Source: Ideonella sp. MAG2 (lineage in GTDB: Bacteria; Pseudomonadota; Gammaproteobacteria; Burkholderiales; Burkholderiaceae_C). From it: a stretch of DNA of 64,000 nucleotides. A model generated the notes under the pieces. The model saw only the letters and a list, made by a program, of their open reading frames with translations, was not told the origin of the DNA and made no database searches. The position numbers were made by a program, and so were the translations under genes. Where the stretch lies: assembly GCA_004359425.1 (NCBI GenBank), contig PTEU01000001.1, positions 947,865-1,011,864 of the forward strand, written 5' to 3'. Below, one piece after another: positions 1 to 8,952 of the stretch (position 1 is its first letter; each line of letters starts with the position of its first letter).

Positions 1-12
1 GCAGCTCAATGT

Positions 13-50
13 CTGTCTCTTATACACATCTAGATGTGTATAAGAGACAG
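13..50. other. Nextera (Tn5) mosaic-end adapter duplex, sequencing artefact
   Basis: Bases 13-31 read CTGTCTCTTATACACATCT and bases 32-50 are its exact reverse complement. This is the 19-base Tn5 mosaic end used in Nextera libraries, present twice head to head. Translating across it gives the peptide strings that contaminate protein databases (for example SYTHLDVYKRQ and MCIRDR). The 12 bases before it are too short to interpret. It marks an untrimmed adapter or chimeric read, not a natural inverted repeat, and it explains why the next gene begins in mid-protein. Confidence 0.97.
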
Positions 51-1239
51 GTTCAAAGACTATGCGGCCAAAGGGGCGGCCTCGGCCTATGCGGGCTTGT
101 TCTTGACCCATGCGTCTGTGTTTCCGCAAGGTGCCACGCAGCAAGACCTCTTGGCCATCTACCGGCCACGCCCGGGCTTGCCCTTCACGGTAGCCACGCT
201 GGCTACCGGCGAGCGCGAGCTGCTGTGGACCACCTTCACCCCGCAGCAGTTGGACATCGATGTCCACCATCCCCAGGGTCAGGCTTACCTGCACAACATC
301 CTAGACACTTTTGCCGCCAACGGCATTCGCATGGTGCGGCTGGATGCAGTGGGCTACGCCATCAAAAGGGCCGGCCGCAACTGTTTCATGATGCCGGAGA
401 CCTTTGAGTTCATCGCCGAGTTTGCGGCGGCTGCCCGCGCTCGCCACATCGAGGTGCTGGTGGAGGTTCATGCCTACTATCGGCGGCAGATCGAGATCGC
501 TGCCAAGGTGGACTGGGTCTACGACTTCGCCTTGCCGCCCTTGGTGCTGCACGCCTTGTTCTTTGCCCAAAGCGGCCCTCTGAAGCGCTGGGTGGCGGTG
601 CGACCCAATAATGCCTTGACCGTGCTGGACACCCATGACGGTATCGGCATCATTGATATCGGAGCTGATGCGGCAGATCGCCAGGGCTCACCAGGCTTGG
701 TGCCACCCGAAGAGCTGGATGCCTTGGTCGAACAAATTCATGCCAACAGCGGTGGGCAGAGCCGCAAAGCCACGGGTGCTGCGGCCTCCAACCTGGATCT
801 CTATCAGGTCAACTGCACTTTTTACGACGCTTTGGGGGGCGATGACTCGGCCTATTTGGCTGCGCGCGCCATCCAGTTCTTTCTGCCCGGCGTGCCCCAG
901 GTCTACTACGTGGGCCTGTTGGCTGGGCGCAATGACATGAGTTTGCTGGAGCGAACCGGGGTGGGTCGCGACATTAACCGCCATTACTACACGCCCGACG
1001 AAGTCACTGAGCAGTTAGAGCGGCCCGTGGTGCAAAGCCTGTGTGGCCTGATCCGGCTGCGCAACCAACACCCGGCTTTTGGCGGGCAATTCGAGTGCCT
1101 GGAGAGCGCAGACGAGGTGCTGCATTTGCGCTGGAGCCATGGCGTCGCATGGGCGCAGTTGCAGGTGAATTTGCGAGACCGCCAAGCGACGATCCTTTGC
1201 AGCGAGGCCGACGGAGGGACGCGCGATCTCCGGCTATAA
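51..1239 (+). CDS. Sucrose phosphorylase-like GH13 enzyme, 5'-truncated by adapter
   Basis: The C-terminal ~395 residues of a GH13 subfamily 18 glucosyl-phosphorylase, the sucrose phosphorylase type, which cleaves sucrose with phosphate to glucose-1-phosphate and fructose in the cytoplasm. The catalytic elements are visible in order: IRMVRLDAVGYA carries the aspartate nucleophile, VLVEVH the acid/base glutamate, and DTHDGIG the transition-state aspartate. The segment from PGVPQVYYVGLLAG to the end is the usual distal part of the barrel and C-domain. The reading frame is open from base 52, directly after the adapter, and ends at TAA 1237-1239. The missing N-terminus (about 100 residues) is an artefact of the adapter join. 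Substrate could also be sucrose-6-phosphate or glucosylglycerate, which this subfamily includes. Confidence 0.85.
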
Positions 1240-1316
1240 GCACAGCAGACGGAACTTGGCGCGAGGCTCCCGCCCTGTGCCATAGGGAAGTGGCAGAGAT
1301 GGGCGACACTTGGCCC

Positions 1317-2936
1317 ATGCTCAAGTTCGATCACCAGCATCCCGCCTACCCCAGCCACCGCCAGCCGCTGCTGGCCCGCAACGTGGTGGCTACCTCCCAC
1401 CCACTGGCGGCGCAGGCGGGTTTGCGCATCCTGGGGCAGGGTGGCAATGCGGTGGATGCCGCCATTGCCACGGCTGCGGCCATGACGTTTTTGGAGCCCT
1501 GCGCCAACGGCCTGGGCTCCGATGCCTTCGCCATCGTCTGGGACGGCCAGCAACTGCACGGCCTCAACGCCTCGGGGGCGGCACCGCAGGCTTGGACGCC
1601 GGAATACTTCAAACAACGCTACGGTACCGACGCCACCAGCCCGCCCCTGCGCGGCTGGGACGCGGTGACGGTACCCGGTGCGGTGGGCGGCTGGGTGGCC
1701 CTGCAGGAAAGGCTGGGGCGCTTGCCCTTTGCGGATGTGCTGGCCCCTGCCATTGAAATGGCCGAGCGCGGCGAGGCCGTGCCGGTGCTGGTGCAGCGGG
1801 CCTGGGCACGGGCGGCGCAGGTCTCTGAGCTGACGCGCCAGCCGGGTTTTGCCGACATGTTTTTGCCGCGTGGCCGTGTGCCCGAGGTGGGCGAGCGCTT
1901 CCGCGCTCAGGGGGCAGCCCGCCTGCTCAAGGCGGTGGCCCAGAGCCGTGGCGAGGCCTTTTACAAGGGGGAGATTGCGAGCGCGCTGGCCAAGGCCGCC
2001 CGCGAGCAAGGCGGTGCCCTCACCGAAGCTGATTTGGCCGCGTACAAGCCTGAGTGGGTCACGCCCTTGGCCCAAGGCTTTGAAGGCCACACCCTGCACG
2101 AGATCCCTCCCAACGGCCAAGGCATAGCGGCGCAGATGGCCTTGGGGTTCTTGCAGCACTTCGACCTAGCCGCCCTGCCCATCGACAGCGCGGCCTGCCA
2201 GCACTTGCAGATCGAGGCCATCAAGCTGGCCTTTGCCGACCTGCATGCTCATGTGGCCGAGGCCCGGCACATGCACCTGCCCGTCAGCAGCCTCTTGGAC
2301 CGCGACTACCTGGCACGGCGAGCACGCCTGATCGACCCCCGCCGTGCTCAGCACTTTGGCCCCGGCACCCCGCCCAAGGGCGGCACCATTTATCTGAGTG
2401 CGGCTGATGCCAGCGGCATGATGGTCAGCTTCATCCAGAGCAATTACATGGGCTTTGGGTCTGGGGTGGTGCTGCCCGAATGGGGCTTGTCACTCCAGAA
2501 CCGCGGCCATGGCTTCAGCCTGGATGCCGCGCATCCCAATGTGGTGGCACCGGGTAAGCGGCCCTTCCACACCATCATCCCGGGCTTCTTGAGCAGCAAC
2601 GGCCAGCCGCAGATGAGCTTTGGTGTGATGGGCGGCCACATGCAGCCGCAAGGCCATGTGCAAACCTTGGTGCGCATGTTGTGCCACCGCCAGAACCCGC
2701 AAGTGGCCTGTGACGCCCCGCGCTGGCGCTTTGAGCATGGCCTGAGCCTCTCGCTAGAACAGGGCGCGCCCGAGGCCTTGCGCACAGGCTTGGCGGCACT
2801 CGGCCATCAACTCACCGACATCACCGACCCCGGCCAGTTTGGCGCCGGGCAGTTCATTTGGAGGGATGACGCGCACGGCGGCGGCTACATCGCCGCCAGC
2901 GACCCGCGCCGTGACGGCGCGGCCGTGGGGTTCTGA
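1317..2936 (+). CDS. ggt: Gamma-glutamyltranspeptidase family protein
   Basis: A 539-residue protein of the gamma-glutamyltransferase (Ntn-hydrolase) family, which cleaves or transfers the gamma-glutamyl group of glutathione and related compounds. It shows the typical N-terminal block (GGNAVDAAIATA) and, near residue 357, GGTIYLSAAD. The Thr in GGT is the expected autoprocessing site and nucleophile of the small subunit, and GFGSG follows it. Full length for the family. No convincing Sec signal peptide is seen, so this may be one of the cytoplasmic or poorly characterised YwrD-like members. ATG 1317 is chosen; an in-frame ATG at 1299 is possible. It overlaps the next gene by one base (TGATG), so translation is probably coupled. 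The exact substrate is not shown by sequence. Confidence 0.9.
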   Translation: MLKFDHQHPAYPSHRQPLLARNVVATSHPLAAQAGLRILGQGGNAVDAAIATAAAMTFLEPCANGLGSDAFAIVWDGQQLHGLNASGAAPQAWTPEYFKQRYGTDATSPPLRGWDAVTVPGAVGGWVALQERLGRLPFADVLAPAIEMAERGEAVPVLVQRAWARAAQVSELTRQPGFADMFLPRGRVPEVGERFRAQGAARLLKAVAQSRGEAFYKGEIASALAKAAREQGGALTEADLAAYKPEWVTPLAQGFEGHTLHEIPPNGQGIAAQMALGFLQHFDLAALPIDSAACQHLQIEAIKLAFADLHAHVAEARHMHLPVSSLLDRDYLARRARLIDPRRAQHFGPGTPPKGGTIYLSAADASGMMVSFIQSNYMGFGSGVVLPEWGLSLQNRGHGFSLDAAHPNVVAPGKRPFHTIIPGFLSSNGQPQMSFGVMGGHMQPQGHVQTLVRMLCHRQNPQVACDAPRWRFEHGLSLSLEQGAPEALRTGLAALGHQLTDITDPGQFGAGQFIWRDDAHGGGYIAASDPRRDGAAVGF

Positions 2937-3751
2937 TGCGAGTCGCTGACCTGCCCCTGGCGTGGCGCACTGAGTTCATCTTGCACCGCTTTGACGGTCA
3001 GGTGCGCGAAGAAGCCGATGCCATCATCGTCACCACGCCCAGCGCCCCCACTTTCTATTGGGGCAATTTTGTGCTGATGCCGCGCGCGCCCCGCAGCGAG
3101 GATCTCGCACCCTGGTGCGCTGCTTTCGAGCGTGAAGTGGCCGCCGGGCGCCCAGAGGTGCGCCATGTCGCCTTCGGCTATTCGGATGATAGGCCCCCCG
3201 GTGAGGCCTGGATTCAGGCGGGCTTTGAATACAGCATCAATGTGGCCTTAGTGGCCGAGCGGCATCAGGTCGACTGGGAGGCTCTGTCCGCGCCGGGGGA
3301 GTTTCGGGCGCTCGTCTCAGACGCCGACTACGCGGCCGCCTTGGACCTGCAAAGCCTGGACACCTGGGGCTTTGAGCCCACAGGCTATCGCCGCCACCGC
3401 GCTGCTCAGATGGCGCGCATCCGCCGCATGAACGCTCAAGGGCAGGCGGCTTGGTTTGGCTGGTGGCAGGGCAGCGAGTTGCTGGCCAACTGCGGCTTGA
3501 TCTGGGCCCCGGGCGACAGCGTGGCGCGCTTTCAATATGTGCTGACCCACCGCGACCACCGCCGCCAGGGCTTGGCTCGCGCGCTGGTGCAGGCGGTCAG
3601 CCGATATGCTTTTGACACCCTGGGCCGGCAGCAGGTGGTGATCTGTGCCGACCCTGCCGAAGTTGCCATTCACCTTTACCAATCATTGGGCTATGTGCCT
3701 GTGGACCGCGCCCACATGCTGCAGCGGCGCGCACCGCAGGATCGGCCATGA
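2936..3751 (+). CDS. GNAT-family N-acetyltransferase
   Basis: A 271-residue protein with a C-terminal GNAT acetyltransferase domain. The acetyl-CoA binding motif A region is seen as FQYVLTHRDHRRQGLARALV (Q/RxxGxA type), followed by IHLYQSLGYVP near the end. The N-terminal ~130 residues look like a second, degenerate GNAT-like half, so this may be a two-lobed member. The substrate cannot be told from the sequence. The start ATG overlaps the ggt stop and the stop overlaps the next start (ATGA), so ggt, this gene and the EamA transporter form one tightly coupled operon. Confidence 0.85.
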   Translation: MRVADLPLAWRTEFILHRFDGQVREEADAIIVTTPSAPTFYWGNFVLMPRAPRSEDLAPWCAAFEREVAAGRPEVRHVAFGYSDDRPPGEAWIQAGFEYSINVALVAERHQVDWEALSAPGEFRALVSDADYAAALDLQSLDTWGFEPTGYRRHRAAQMARIRRMNAQGQAAWFGWWQGSELLANCGLIWAPGDSVARFQYVLTHRDHRRQGLARALVQAVSRYAFDTLGRQQVVICADPAEVAIHLYQSLGYVPVDRAHMLQRRAPQDRP

Positions 3752-4656
3752 GCGTGGCTCAGGTCAGCAAGTCTTTCCGCGCCATTGGCCCCGGCTTGCT
3801 GTTGGCCTTTGGCGGTGCACTCGGCTTCTCGGGCAAGGCCATCATCATCAAGCTGGCCTATCGCTACCCCGGGGTGGATGCGGTGGTGTTGATCCTCTGG
3901 CGCATGATGTTGGCCCTGCCATTGTTTTTGCTGCTGGCTTGGCGGGCTGGGAAAGGCAAAGCACCGTTGACGCGCCGCGACAAGTGGGCGGTTTGGGGCT
4001 TGGGCTTCAGCGGTTATTACCTGGCAAGCCTGCTGGACTTCATGGGCCTGGCCTACATCACCGCCTCACTGGAGCGGCTTATTTTGTATTTAGGACCCAC
4101 CATCGTTTTGGGCCTGTCGGTGGCCTTCCAGGGCTATAAAGTCACTTGGCGGCATGGCTTGGCCTTGGCCGTCAGCTACGGCGGCACCGTCTTGGTGTTT
4201 GGGCAGGAGCTGCACTTGCAGGGCAGCCATGTGCTGCTTGGTGCCGCCTTGGTGTTTGGCAGTGCTGTCAGCTATGCCATCTACATGGTGGCCAGCGGGG
4301 CTCTGGTGGCCCGCCTGGGCTCACTGCGGCTGGTGGGGTTGGCGTCTAGCGCCGCGTCGGTTTTTTGCATTGCGCACTTTCTGCTCACCAAACCTCTCGC
4401 AGCCGCCATGGTGCCCTTGCCGGTGCTGGGGCTCTCGGTCATCAACGCCACGCTGTGTACCGTGGCTCCGGTGTTGATGGTGATGATGGCCATTGAGCGC
4501 CTGGGCGCGCCGCTGGCCTCTCAGGCCGGCATGATCGGCCCCATGGTGACCATTTTCTTGGGGGTGTGGCTGTTGGGTGAGCCCTTCACCCCCCTGGTCT
4601 TGGCGGGAACGGCCCTGGTGCTGCTGGGCGTGTGGCTGTTGGCCAAGTGGCGCTGA
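3748..4656 (+). CDS. EamA/DMT-superfamily transporter
   Basis: A 302-residue membrane protein of the drug/metabolite transporter superfamily with two tandem EamA domains and about ten hydrophobic segments. Examples are AVVLILWRMMLALPLFLLLA in the first half and GMIGPMVTIFLGVWLLGEP in the second; the latter contains the conserved GE-P end of the EamA repeat. It is probably an inner-membrane exporter of a small metabolite. Coupling to ggt and a GNAT gene by 4-base and 1-base overlaps suggests a peptide or amino-acid metabolite as substrate, but this is inference only. Confidence 0.9.
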   Translation: MSVAQVSKSFRAIGPGLLLAFGGALGFSGKAIIIKLAYRYPGVDAVVLILWRMMLALPLFLLLAWRAGKGKAPLTRRDKWAVWGLGFSGYYLASLLDFMGLAYITASLERLILYLGPTIVLGLSVAFQGYKVTWRHGLALAVSYGGTVLVFGQELHLQGSHVLLGAALVFGSAVSYAIYMVASGALVARLGSLRLVGLASSAASVFCIAHFLLTKPLAAAMVPLPVLGLSVINATLCTVAPVLMVMMAIERLGAPLASQAGMIGPMVTIFLGVWLLGEPFTPLVLAGTALVLLGVWLLAKWR

Positions 4657-4804
4657 CCCCCCAAGAAAACATGTAGAAGCCTGGATTGACTCCCTCAGAG
4701 TAGGGACGCGGGCCAGCGTGAAAAGCTACACAATGGCGGCGTTACGTTCAGTGACAGGCCCAAGCCAATACATACCTGTAGCGGGCCTTATATCCAGGGA
4801 GTGG

Positions 4805-5791
4805 ATGATGAAAAGCCTGTTGATGGCGCTGCTGACAGCGCTGCTTGTGACTTCGCCCAGTGTTGAGGCGCAGACTACCCTACCCGACAACACCATCTTG
4901 GCCAAGAGCTGGCAGCCAGAATGCCAGTGCTACCGGCGCATCCTGTGGGGGCCAGAGACATGGTTTGATGCCACCTACCCGGCTACCTTTGTGCAAGACT
5001 TTGATTTCTGGCCCGTCAGCCGCACCGCCACCAACCAACCCTTGATCATCTGGACCCACCCTGGCGGCGGCGTCAAGCACATTCCGGCAGAAAGCAACCC
5101 TGCCGATCCCACGCTGTATGACCGCATCATCGTGCCCGCCAGAGCGGCCGGTTTTGCGGTGGCGTCCATTGAGTATCGGCACCCGGTGCATAACGACGAC
5201 ATCGTGCCACCGCCGCATTGGGACATAGGCCTGGCGGTACAGAGCCTGCGCAATATGGCGGCTGATCTGGGCATAGACCCCAACAACGTCTTTCTGATTG
5301 GGGGCTCGCAGGGAACGCTCAATATTTGGCAAGCCCAACAAGCGGACATGCAAGTCCCTGGGGCTACTGGCGCAGCGGGGCAAAGCTCTTTGGTGAATGC
5401 CGTCTATGCCTACAACGGCCAAGCCACTTACCGTGGCAAAGAAAACGCTACGTGGTTTTTGGTGCCCGAAGACCGCAAGGAGTTTGTCGTCGACTGGCGG
5501 CGTCAGCACCCGCAAGATGCACTGTTTGGCTCAGCGGCCAGCAGTGTGCACCGGAACTCCCCGCCGGCCATGCTGAAGTACGAATTCCCGTTCTATCGTC
5601 GCTTGGTGACCTTTGAAGAGGCCGTCAAGCACCACCCAGATGCCGGTCTCAAGCTGTGCGACGCCTATAAAAAGGCAGGCATTCCCAAGCGCTGCCAGAC
5701 CTTTGACAACATTCCCAAAGAAGACGACTACAAAGGCTTTGTCGAGTTCTTTCAAAAGTACCTGAAGCCGCCTCAGGCACAAGCGCAGTAG
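4805..5791 (+). CDS. Secreted alpha/beta-hydrolase (esterase/lipase-like)
   Basis: A 328-residue protein with a signal peptide (MMKSLLMALLTALLVTSPSV ending near VEA-QT) and an alpha/beta-hydrolase fold. WTHPGGGV is the oxyanion-hole segment of the HGG-type carboxylesterases and FLIGGSQG is the nucleophile elbow with the catalytic serine. ASIEYRHP lies between them as usual. The C-terminal region has two Cys pairs (KLCDAYKKAGIPKRCQ), consistent with export to the periplasm. ATG 4805 is immediately followed by a second ATG at 4808. The preceding 148 bases separate it from the EamA gene, so it probably has its own promoter. Natural substrate unknown. Confidence 0.8.
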   Translation: MMKSLLMALLTALLVTSPSVEAQTTLPDNTILAKSWQPECQCYRRILWGPETWFDATYPATFVQDFDFWPVSRTATNQPLIIWTHPGGGVKHIPAESNPADPTLYDRIIVPARAAGFAVASIEYRHPVHNDDIVPPPHWDIGLAVQSLRNMAADLGIDPNNVFLIGGSQGTLNIWQAQQADMQVPGATGAAGQSSLVNAVYAYNGQATYRGKENATWFLVPEDRKEFVVDWRRQHPQDALFGSAASSVHRNSPPAMLKYEFPFYRRLVTFEEAVKHHPDAGLKLCDAYKKAGIPKRCQTFDNIPKEDDYKGFVEFFQKYLKPPQAQAQ

Positions 5792-5830
5792 TGGCCGGTA
5801 ACGCTGAAATCGAGAGTGAGCTGGCTTGCG

Positions 5831-5853
5831 GTGTGGGCCACCACTTCCCACAC
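5831..5853. terminator. Candidate bidirectional terminator hairpin
   Basis: GTGTGGG at 5831-5837 pairs perfectly with CCCACAC at 5847-5853 across a 9-base loop, in the short gap between two convergent genes. There is no clear T-run, so intrinsic termination is only a suggestion. Confidence 0.35.
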
Positions 5854-5864
5854 ACTTCCACGCT

Positions 5865-6788
5865 TTAGCGCCGCGCTGACACCACAATGCCCAGCACGAT
5901 GAGGCCAAAGGCCAGCAAGTGAAACCACTGTGGCCACTGGCCCAGCAGCGCCGCTGAAAATATGCCCGCAAACACCGGGGTGAGGTTGCCAAAAAAGCCC
6001 GCGATGGCAGGCCCCACGGCACCCACGCCAATGCCCCAACTGCGATAAGCGATCAGGCTCGGCCCCAGCGCCACAAACAGCAAGATGGCAGCGACCTGCC
6101 AGCTCCAGTGCCATTGCTCGGGGCTGACACTGGCCTCAATGCCCGTGGCCAGGGCGCTCCAGCCCAGGCCAAACACCATCTGCACCATCAAAAAGGCTGC
6201 CCAGTCCCAGGCGGGGCGTTGCTCGCCTTGCATGTGGGCCGGGGGGCGGGCCAATTGCCAGCTATAGAGGCACCAGGTGAAGATGGCCAGCAGCATCAGC
6301 AAATCACCCGGCACAAAGTGCAAGCTCAGCAAGTTGGCAGGGTCACCTCGCGCAATCACCAAAACCACGCCCAACATAGAGAGCACCGCGCCGCCCAAGT
6401 CTGCCGGGCGCGGCCTCACCCCATAGAACAGTGCTCCGATAGAGAGCATCCAGATGGGCGAGCTGGCCGCAATCAGCGTCACGTTCAAAGGCGTGCTGGT
6501 GTGCAGCGCCATGTATTGCAGCGCGTTGTAGCAGCCCATGCCCAGCAGGCCCAGCAGCGAGAGATAGCGCCAACGCTGGGCGATGGCCTGCCGCTGGCGC
6601 AGCACCGCGCCCGCCAAGGGCAGCAGCAACACAAAGGCAATGACCCAGCGCGCCAAGTTCATGGCCACGGGCGGAATGCTTCCCACTGCCATACGGCCCA
6701 CCACCGCATTGGCGGCCCACATCAAGGGTGCCAGGGTCAAAAGCAGGGCAATGCGTGGGCTCAGCAGCTGTGGGGTGTTCGACGACAT
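5865..6788 (-). CDS. EamA/DMT-superfamily transporter
   Basis: A 307-residue inner-membrane protein with two EamA repeats and about ten transmembrane segments. Recognisable stretches are APLMWAANAVVGRMAVGSIP at the N-terminus (EamA signature N-A-x-x-G) and a second repeat ending in AGIFSAALLGQWPQWFHLLA. It is unrelated in detail to the transporter at 3748-4656, so it is not a recent duplicate. The start is taken at MSSNTP; an upstream in-frame ATG at 6800 (MLAG) is also possible. It diverges from the metallo-hydrolase gene with only ~40 bases between the starts. Substrate unknown. Confidence 0.88.
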   Translation of the reverse strand: MSSNTPQLLSPRIALLLTLAPLMWAANAVVGRMAVGSIPPVAMNLARWVIAFVLLLPLAGAVLRQRQAIAQRWRYLSLLGLLGMGCYNALQYMALHTSTPLNVTLIAASSPIWMLSIGALFYGVRPRPADLGGAVLSMLGVVLVIARGDPANLLSLHFVPGDLLMLLAIFTWCLYSWQLARPPAHMQGEQRPAWDWAAFLMVQMVFGLGWSALATGIEASVSPEQWHWSWQVAAILLFVALGPSLIAYRSWGIGVGAVGPAIAGFFGNLTPVFAGIFSAALLGQWPQWFHLLAFGLIVLGIVVSARR

Positions 6789-6826
6789 GCCTGCAAGCAT
6801 AGCTGCCGCCCGCTACAGTGGCCCCC

Positions 6827-7903
6827 ATGGCTTTGAAATTCAATCGATGGCGCTGGGCGCTGCTGGCGGTAGCCTTGGCAGGGGGCGGCTTGTGGGCCGC
6901 CGCACAAGGCACGAGCAACGCGGCCTACAACCCTGCCAAAGCGCACCACACGCCCACCGGCTTTCAGAACCGCTATGGCGGTAATGAAATCAAGAGCCAG
7001 TGGGAGGTGATCAAGTGGCAGGCCACGCGCAGCAACCCGCCCCTGCCCGACCCACCCCTGCCCGTCGTCCAGCCCCACTTCGACGTCCCCGGCCCCAGCA
7101 CCACCTGGCTCGGCCACTCCACCATGTTGGTGCAGATGGGCGGCTTGCGCTTTATCACTGACCCGCATTTCTCTGAGCGCGCCTCGCCGGTGCAATGGGC
7201 GGGGCCCAAGCGCATTGGCCCGCTGCCCGTGGCCGTGAATGAGCTGCCCCGCCTGGATGTGGTGCTGATCTCCCACAACCACTACGACCATTTGGACGCG
7301 GCCTCGGTGCAGGCCTTGGCGGCCCAGGCCGGTGGGCCGCCCCTGTTCATCGTGCCACTGGGTGTGAAGGCCTGGTTTGCAGAGCAAGGCATCCAGAATG
7401 TGGTGGAGCTGGACTGGTGGGATCGCCACCGCGTCGGCGAAGTGGAGTTTGTCTTCACCCCCGCCCAGCATTGGTCCAGCCGCACCCCTTTTGACCGCCG
7501 CGCCACCTTGTGGGGCGGCTTTGCGGCCCTGGCACCGGACTTTCATTTGCTCTACACCGGCGACACCGCCTACAGCCCTGACTTCGCGGACATCCGTGCC
7601 CACTTCAAGGCAGAGCAAACGCAAGGTGGCTTCGATGTGGCCCTCATCCCCATCGGCTGCTACGAGCCTCGCTGGTTCATGAAGAACCAGCACACCAACC
7701 CGGCCGAGGCGGCGCAGATCCACCTGGACCTGGGGGCCAAGCAATCCATCGGTGTGCACTGGGGCACGCTTGAGGGCCTGTGCGACGAGCCCCTGGACCA
7801 AGCACCCAAAGACCTGGCCCAAGCCCGCCAAGCCTTGGGCGTGGCTGACAATGCCTTCACCACCCTTCGCCACGGTGAAACCCGCACCTGGCCTACACGA
7901 TAG
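6827..7903 (+). CDS. Metallo-beta-lactamase-fold hydrolase, NAPE-PLD-like
   Basis: A 358-residue MBL-fold metallo-hydrolase. The N-terminus (RWRWALLAVALAGGGLWAAA) is a signal peptide or membrane anchor, placing the enzyme in the periplasm. Metal-ligand motifs are LISHNHYDHLD (the HxHxDH motif), a histidine in FTPAQHWSSR, the aspartate in YTGDTAYSPDF, and GVHWGTLE near the end. This set together with IPIGCYEPRWFM is characteristic of the N-acyl-phosphatidylethanolamine phospholipase D-like (UlaG/RomA) branch, so a phospholipid or N-acyl substrate is possible. An upstream GTG at 6818 is an alternative start. The gene is 12 bases upstream of the quinone oxidoreductase and probably co-transcribed with it. 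Confidence 0.88.
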   Translation: MALKFNRWRWALLAVALAGGGLWAAAQGTSNAAYNPAKAHHTPTGFQNRYGGNEIKSQWEVIKWQATRSNPPLPDPPLPVVQPHFDVPGPSTTWLGHSTMLVQMGGLRFITDPHFSERASPVQWAGPKRIGPLPVAVNELPRLDVVLISHNHYDHLDAASVQALAAQAGGPPLFIVPLGVKAWFAEQGIQNVVELDWWDRHRVGEVEFVFTPAQHWSSRTPFDRRATLWGGFAALAPDFHLLYTGDTAYSPDFADIRAHFKAEQTQGGFDVALIPIGCYEPRWFMKNQHTNPAEAAQIHLDLGAKQSIGVHWGTLEGLCDEPLDQAPKDLAQARQALGVADNAFTTLRHGETRTWPTR

Positions 7904-7915
7904 GAGACAGACCCC

Positions 7916-8908
7916 ATGACCCACCCCAGCCGCGCCATCCGCATCCAGGCCTACGGCGGCCCCGAGCAGCTTGAACTGGTGCGCACCGAAGTGGGCGAGC
8001 CCGGCCCTGGCGAGATCCGCATCCGCCACCATGCGGTGGGCCTGAACTACATCGATGTCTACCAGCGCACCGGCCTCTACGGCAACCCACTGCCCCTGGC
8101 CTTGGGCATGGAAGGCGCAGGTGTGGTGGAGGCGGTGGGCGAGGGCGTGAGCCATCTGCAAGTGGGCGACCGCGCCGCCTATGCCAGCCAGCCGCCCGGC
8201 AGCTATTGCGAACGCCGCGTGATGCCCGCCAAGTGCGTGTGCAAGCTGCCCGACGCCATCAGCTTTGACGAAGGCGCGGCCATGATGCTCAAGGGCCTGA
8301 CCACCCAATACCTGCTGCGCCAAACCCAGCCGCAAGGGGGGCTCAAGGCGGGCGATTTCATCCTCTTTCATGCCGCCGCCGGTGGCGTGGGCCTGATCGC
8401 CTGCCAATGGGCCAAAGCCATGGGCTTGCAGATGATTGGCACGGCCGGCAGCGACGACAAATGCGCCTTGGCCCGTGAGCTGGGTGCTAGTCACACCATC
8501 AACTACCGCAGTGAAGACTTTGTGGCCCGGGTCAAAGAGATCACCGGCGGCCAAGGCGTGAAGGCCGTGTACGACTCCGTCGGTGCCGACACCTTCATGA
8601 AGAGCTTGGACTGCCTACAGCCCTTTGGCCTCTTGGCCACCTATGGCAATGCCTCGGGCAAGGTGCCCCCGCTGGACATTGGCGTGCTGGCCGCCAAGGG
8701 CTCACTCTATGTGACCCGCCCGACGCTCTTCACCCACATCGCCACCCGCGAACGCACCCAAGCCATGGCCGACGATCTGTTTGCGATGGTCACCAGCGGC
8801 CAGGTCAAGATCCGCATTGACCAGCGCTACGCGCTCGAAGACGTGGCCCAGGCCCATCGCGACCTCGAAGCCCGCAAGACCACGGGATGCACGGTGTTGA
8901 CGGTGTGA
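7916..8908 (+). CDS. qor: NADPH:quinone oxidoreductase (zinc-independent MDR family)
   Basis: A 330-residue member of the medium-chain dehydrogenase/reductase superfamily, close to Qor/zeta-crystallin. The N-terminal GroES-like domain has VGLNYIDVYQRTGLY. The Rossmann motif is HAAAGGVGLIACQWAKAMG and the NADPH-binding region continues with GTAGSDDKCALARELGA. Zinc ligands are absent, as expected for quinone reductases. The stop is followed by a strong hairpin. A GGAGA ribosome site precedes the ATG. Confidence 0.92.
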   Translation: MTHPSRAIRIQAYGGPEQLELVRTEVGEPGPGEIRIRHHAVGLNYIDVYQRTGLYGNPLPLALGMEGAGVVEAVGEGVSHLQVGDRAAYASQPPGSYCERRVMPAKCVCKLPDAISFDEGAAMMLKGLTTQYLLRQTQPQGGLKAGDFILFHAAAGGVGLIACQWAKAMGLQMIGTAGSDDKCALARELGASHTINYRSEDFVARVKEITGGQGVKAVYDSVGADTFMKSLDCLQPFGLLATYGNASGKVPPLDIGVLAAKGSLYVTRPTLFTHIATRERTQAMADDLFAMVTSGQVKIRIDQRYALEDVAQAHRDLEARKTTGCTVLTV

Positions 8909-8918
8909 GGGTGTTGGG

Positions 8919-8942
8919 CGGTGCGTGCTACACCACGCACCG
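8919..8942. terminator. Strong hairpin between convergent genes
   Basis: A perfect 9-base stem: CGGTGCGTG (8919-8927) pairs with CACGCACCG (8934-8942) around the loop CTACAC. It sits 10 bases after the qor stop and just before the end of the convergent nucleotidyltransferase gene, as expected of a shared terminator. No T-run follows on either strand. Confidence 0.5.
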
Positions 8943-8952
8943 TGTCTAACTA

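Noticed and set aside
13-50. Perfect 19-base inverted repeat that could be read as a transposon end
   Set aside because: It is exactly the Tn5 mosaic end used in sequencing kits, duplicated head to head, with no transposase nearby; treated as adapter.
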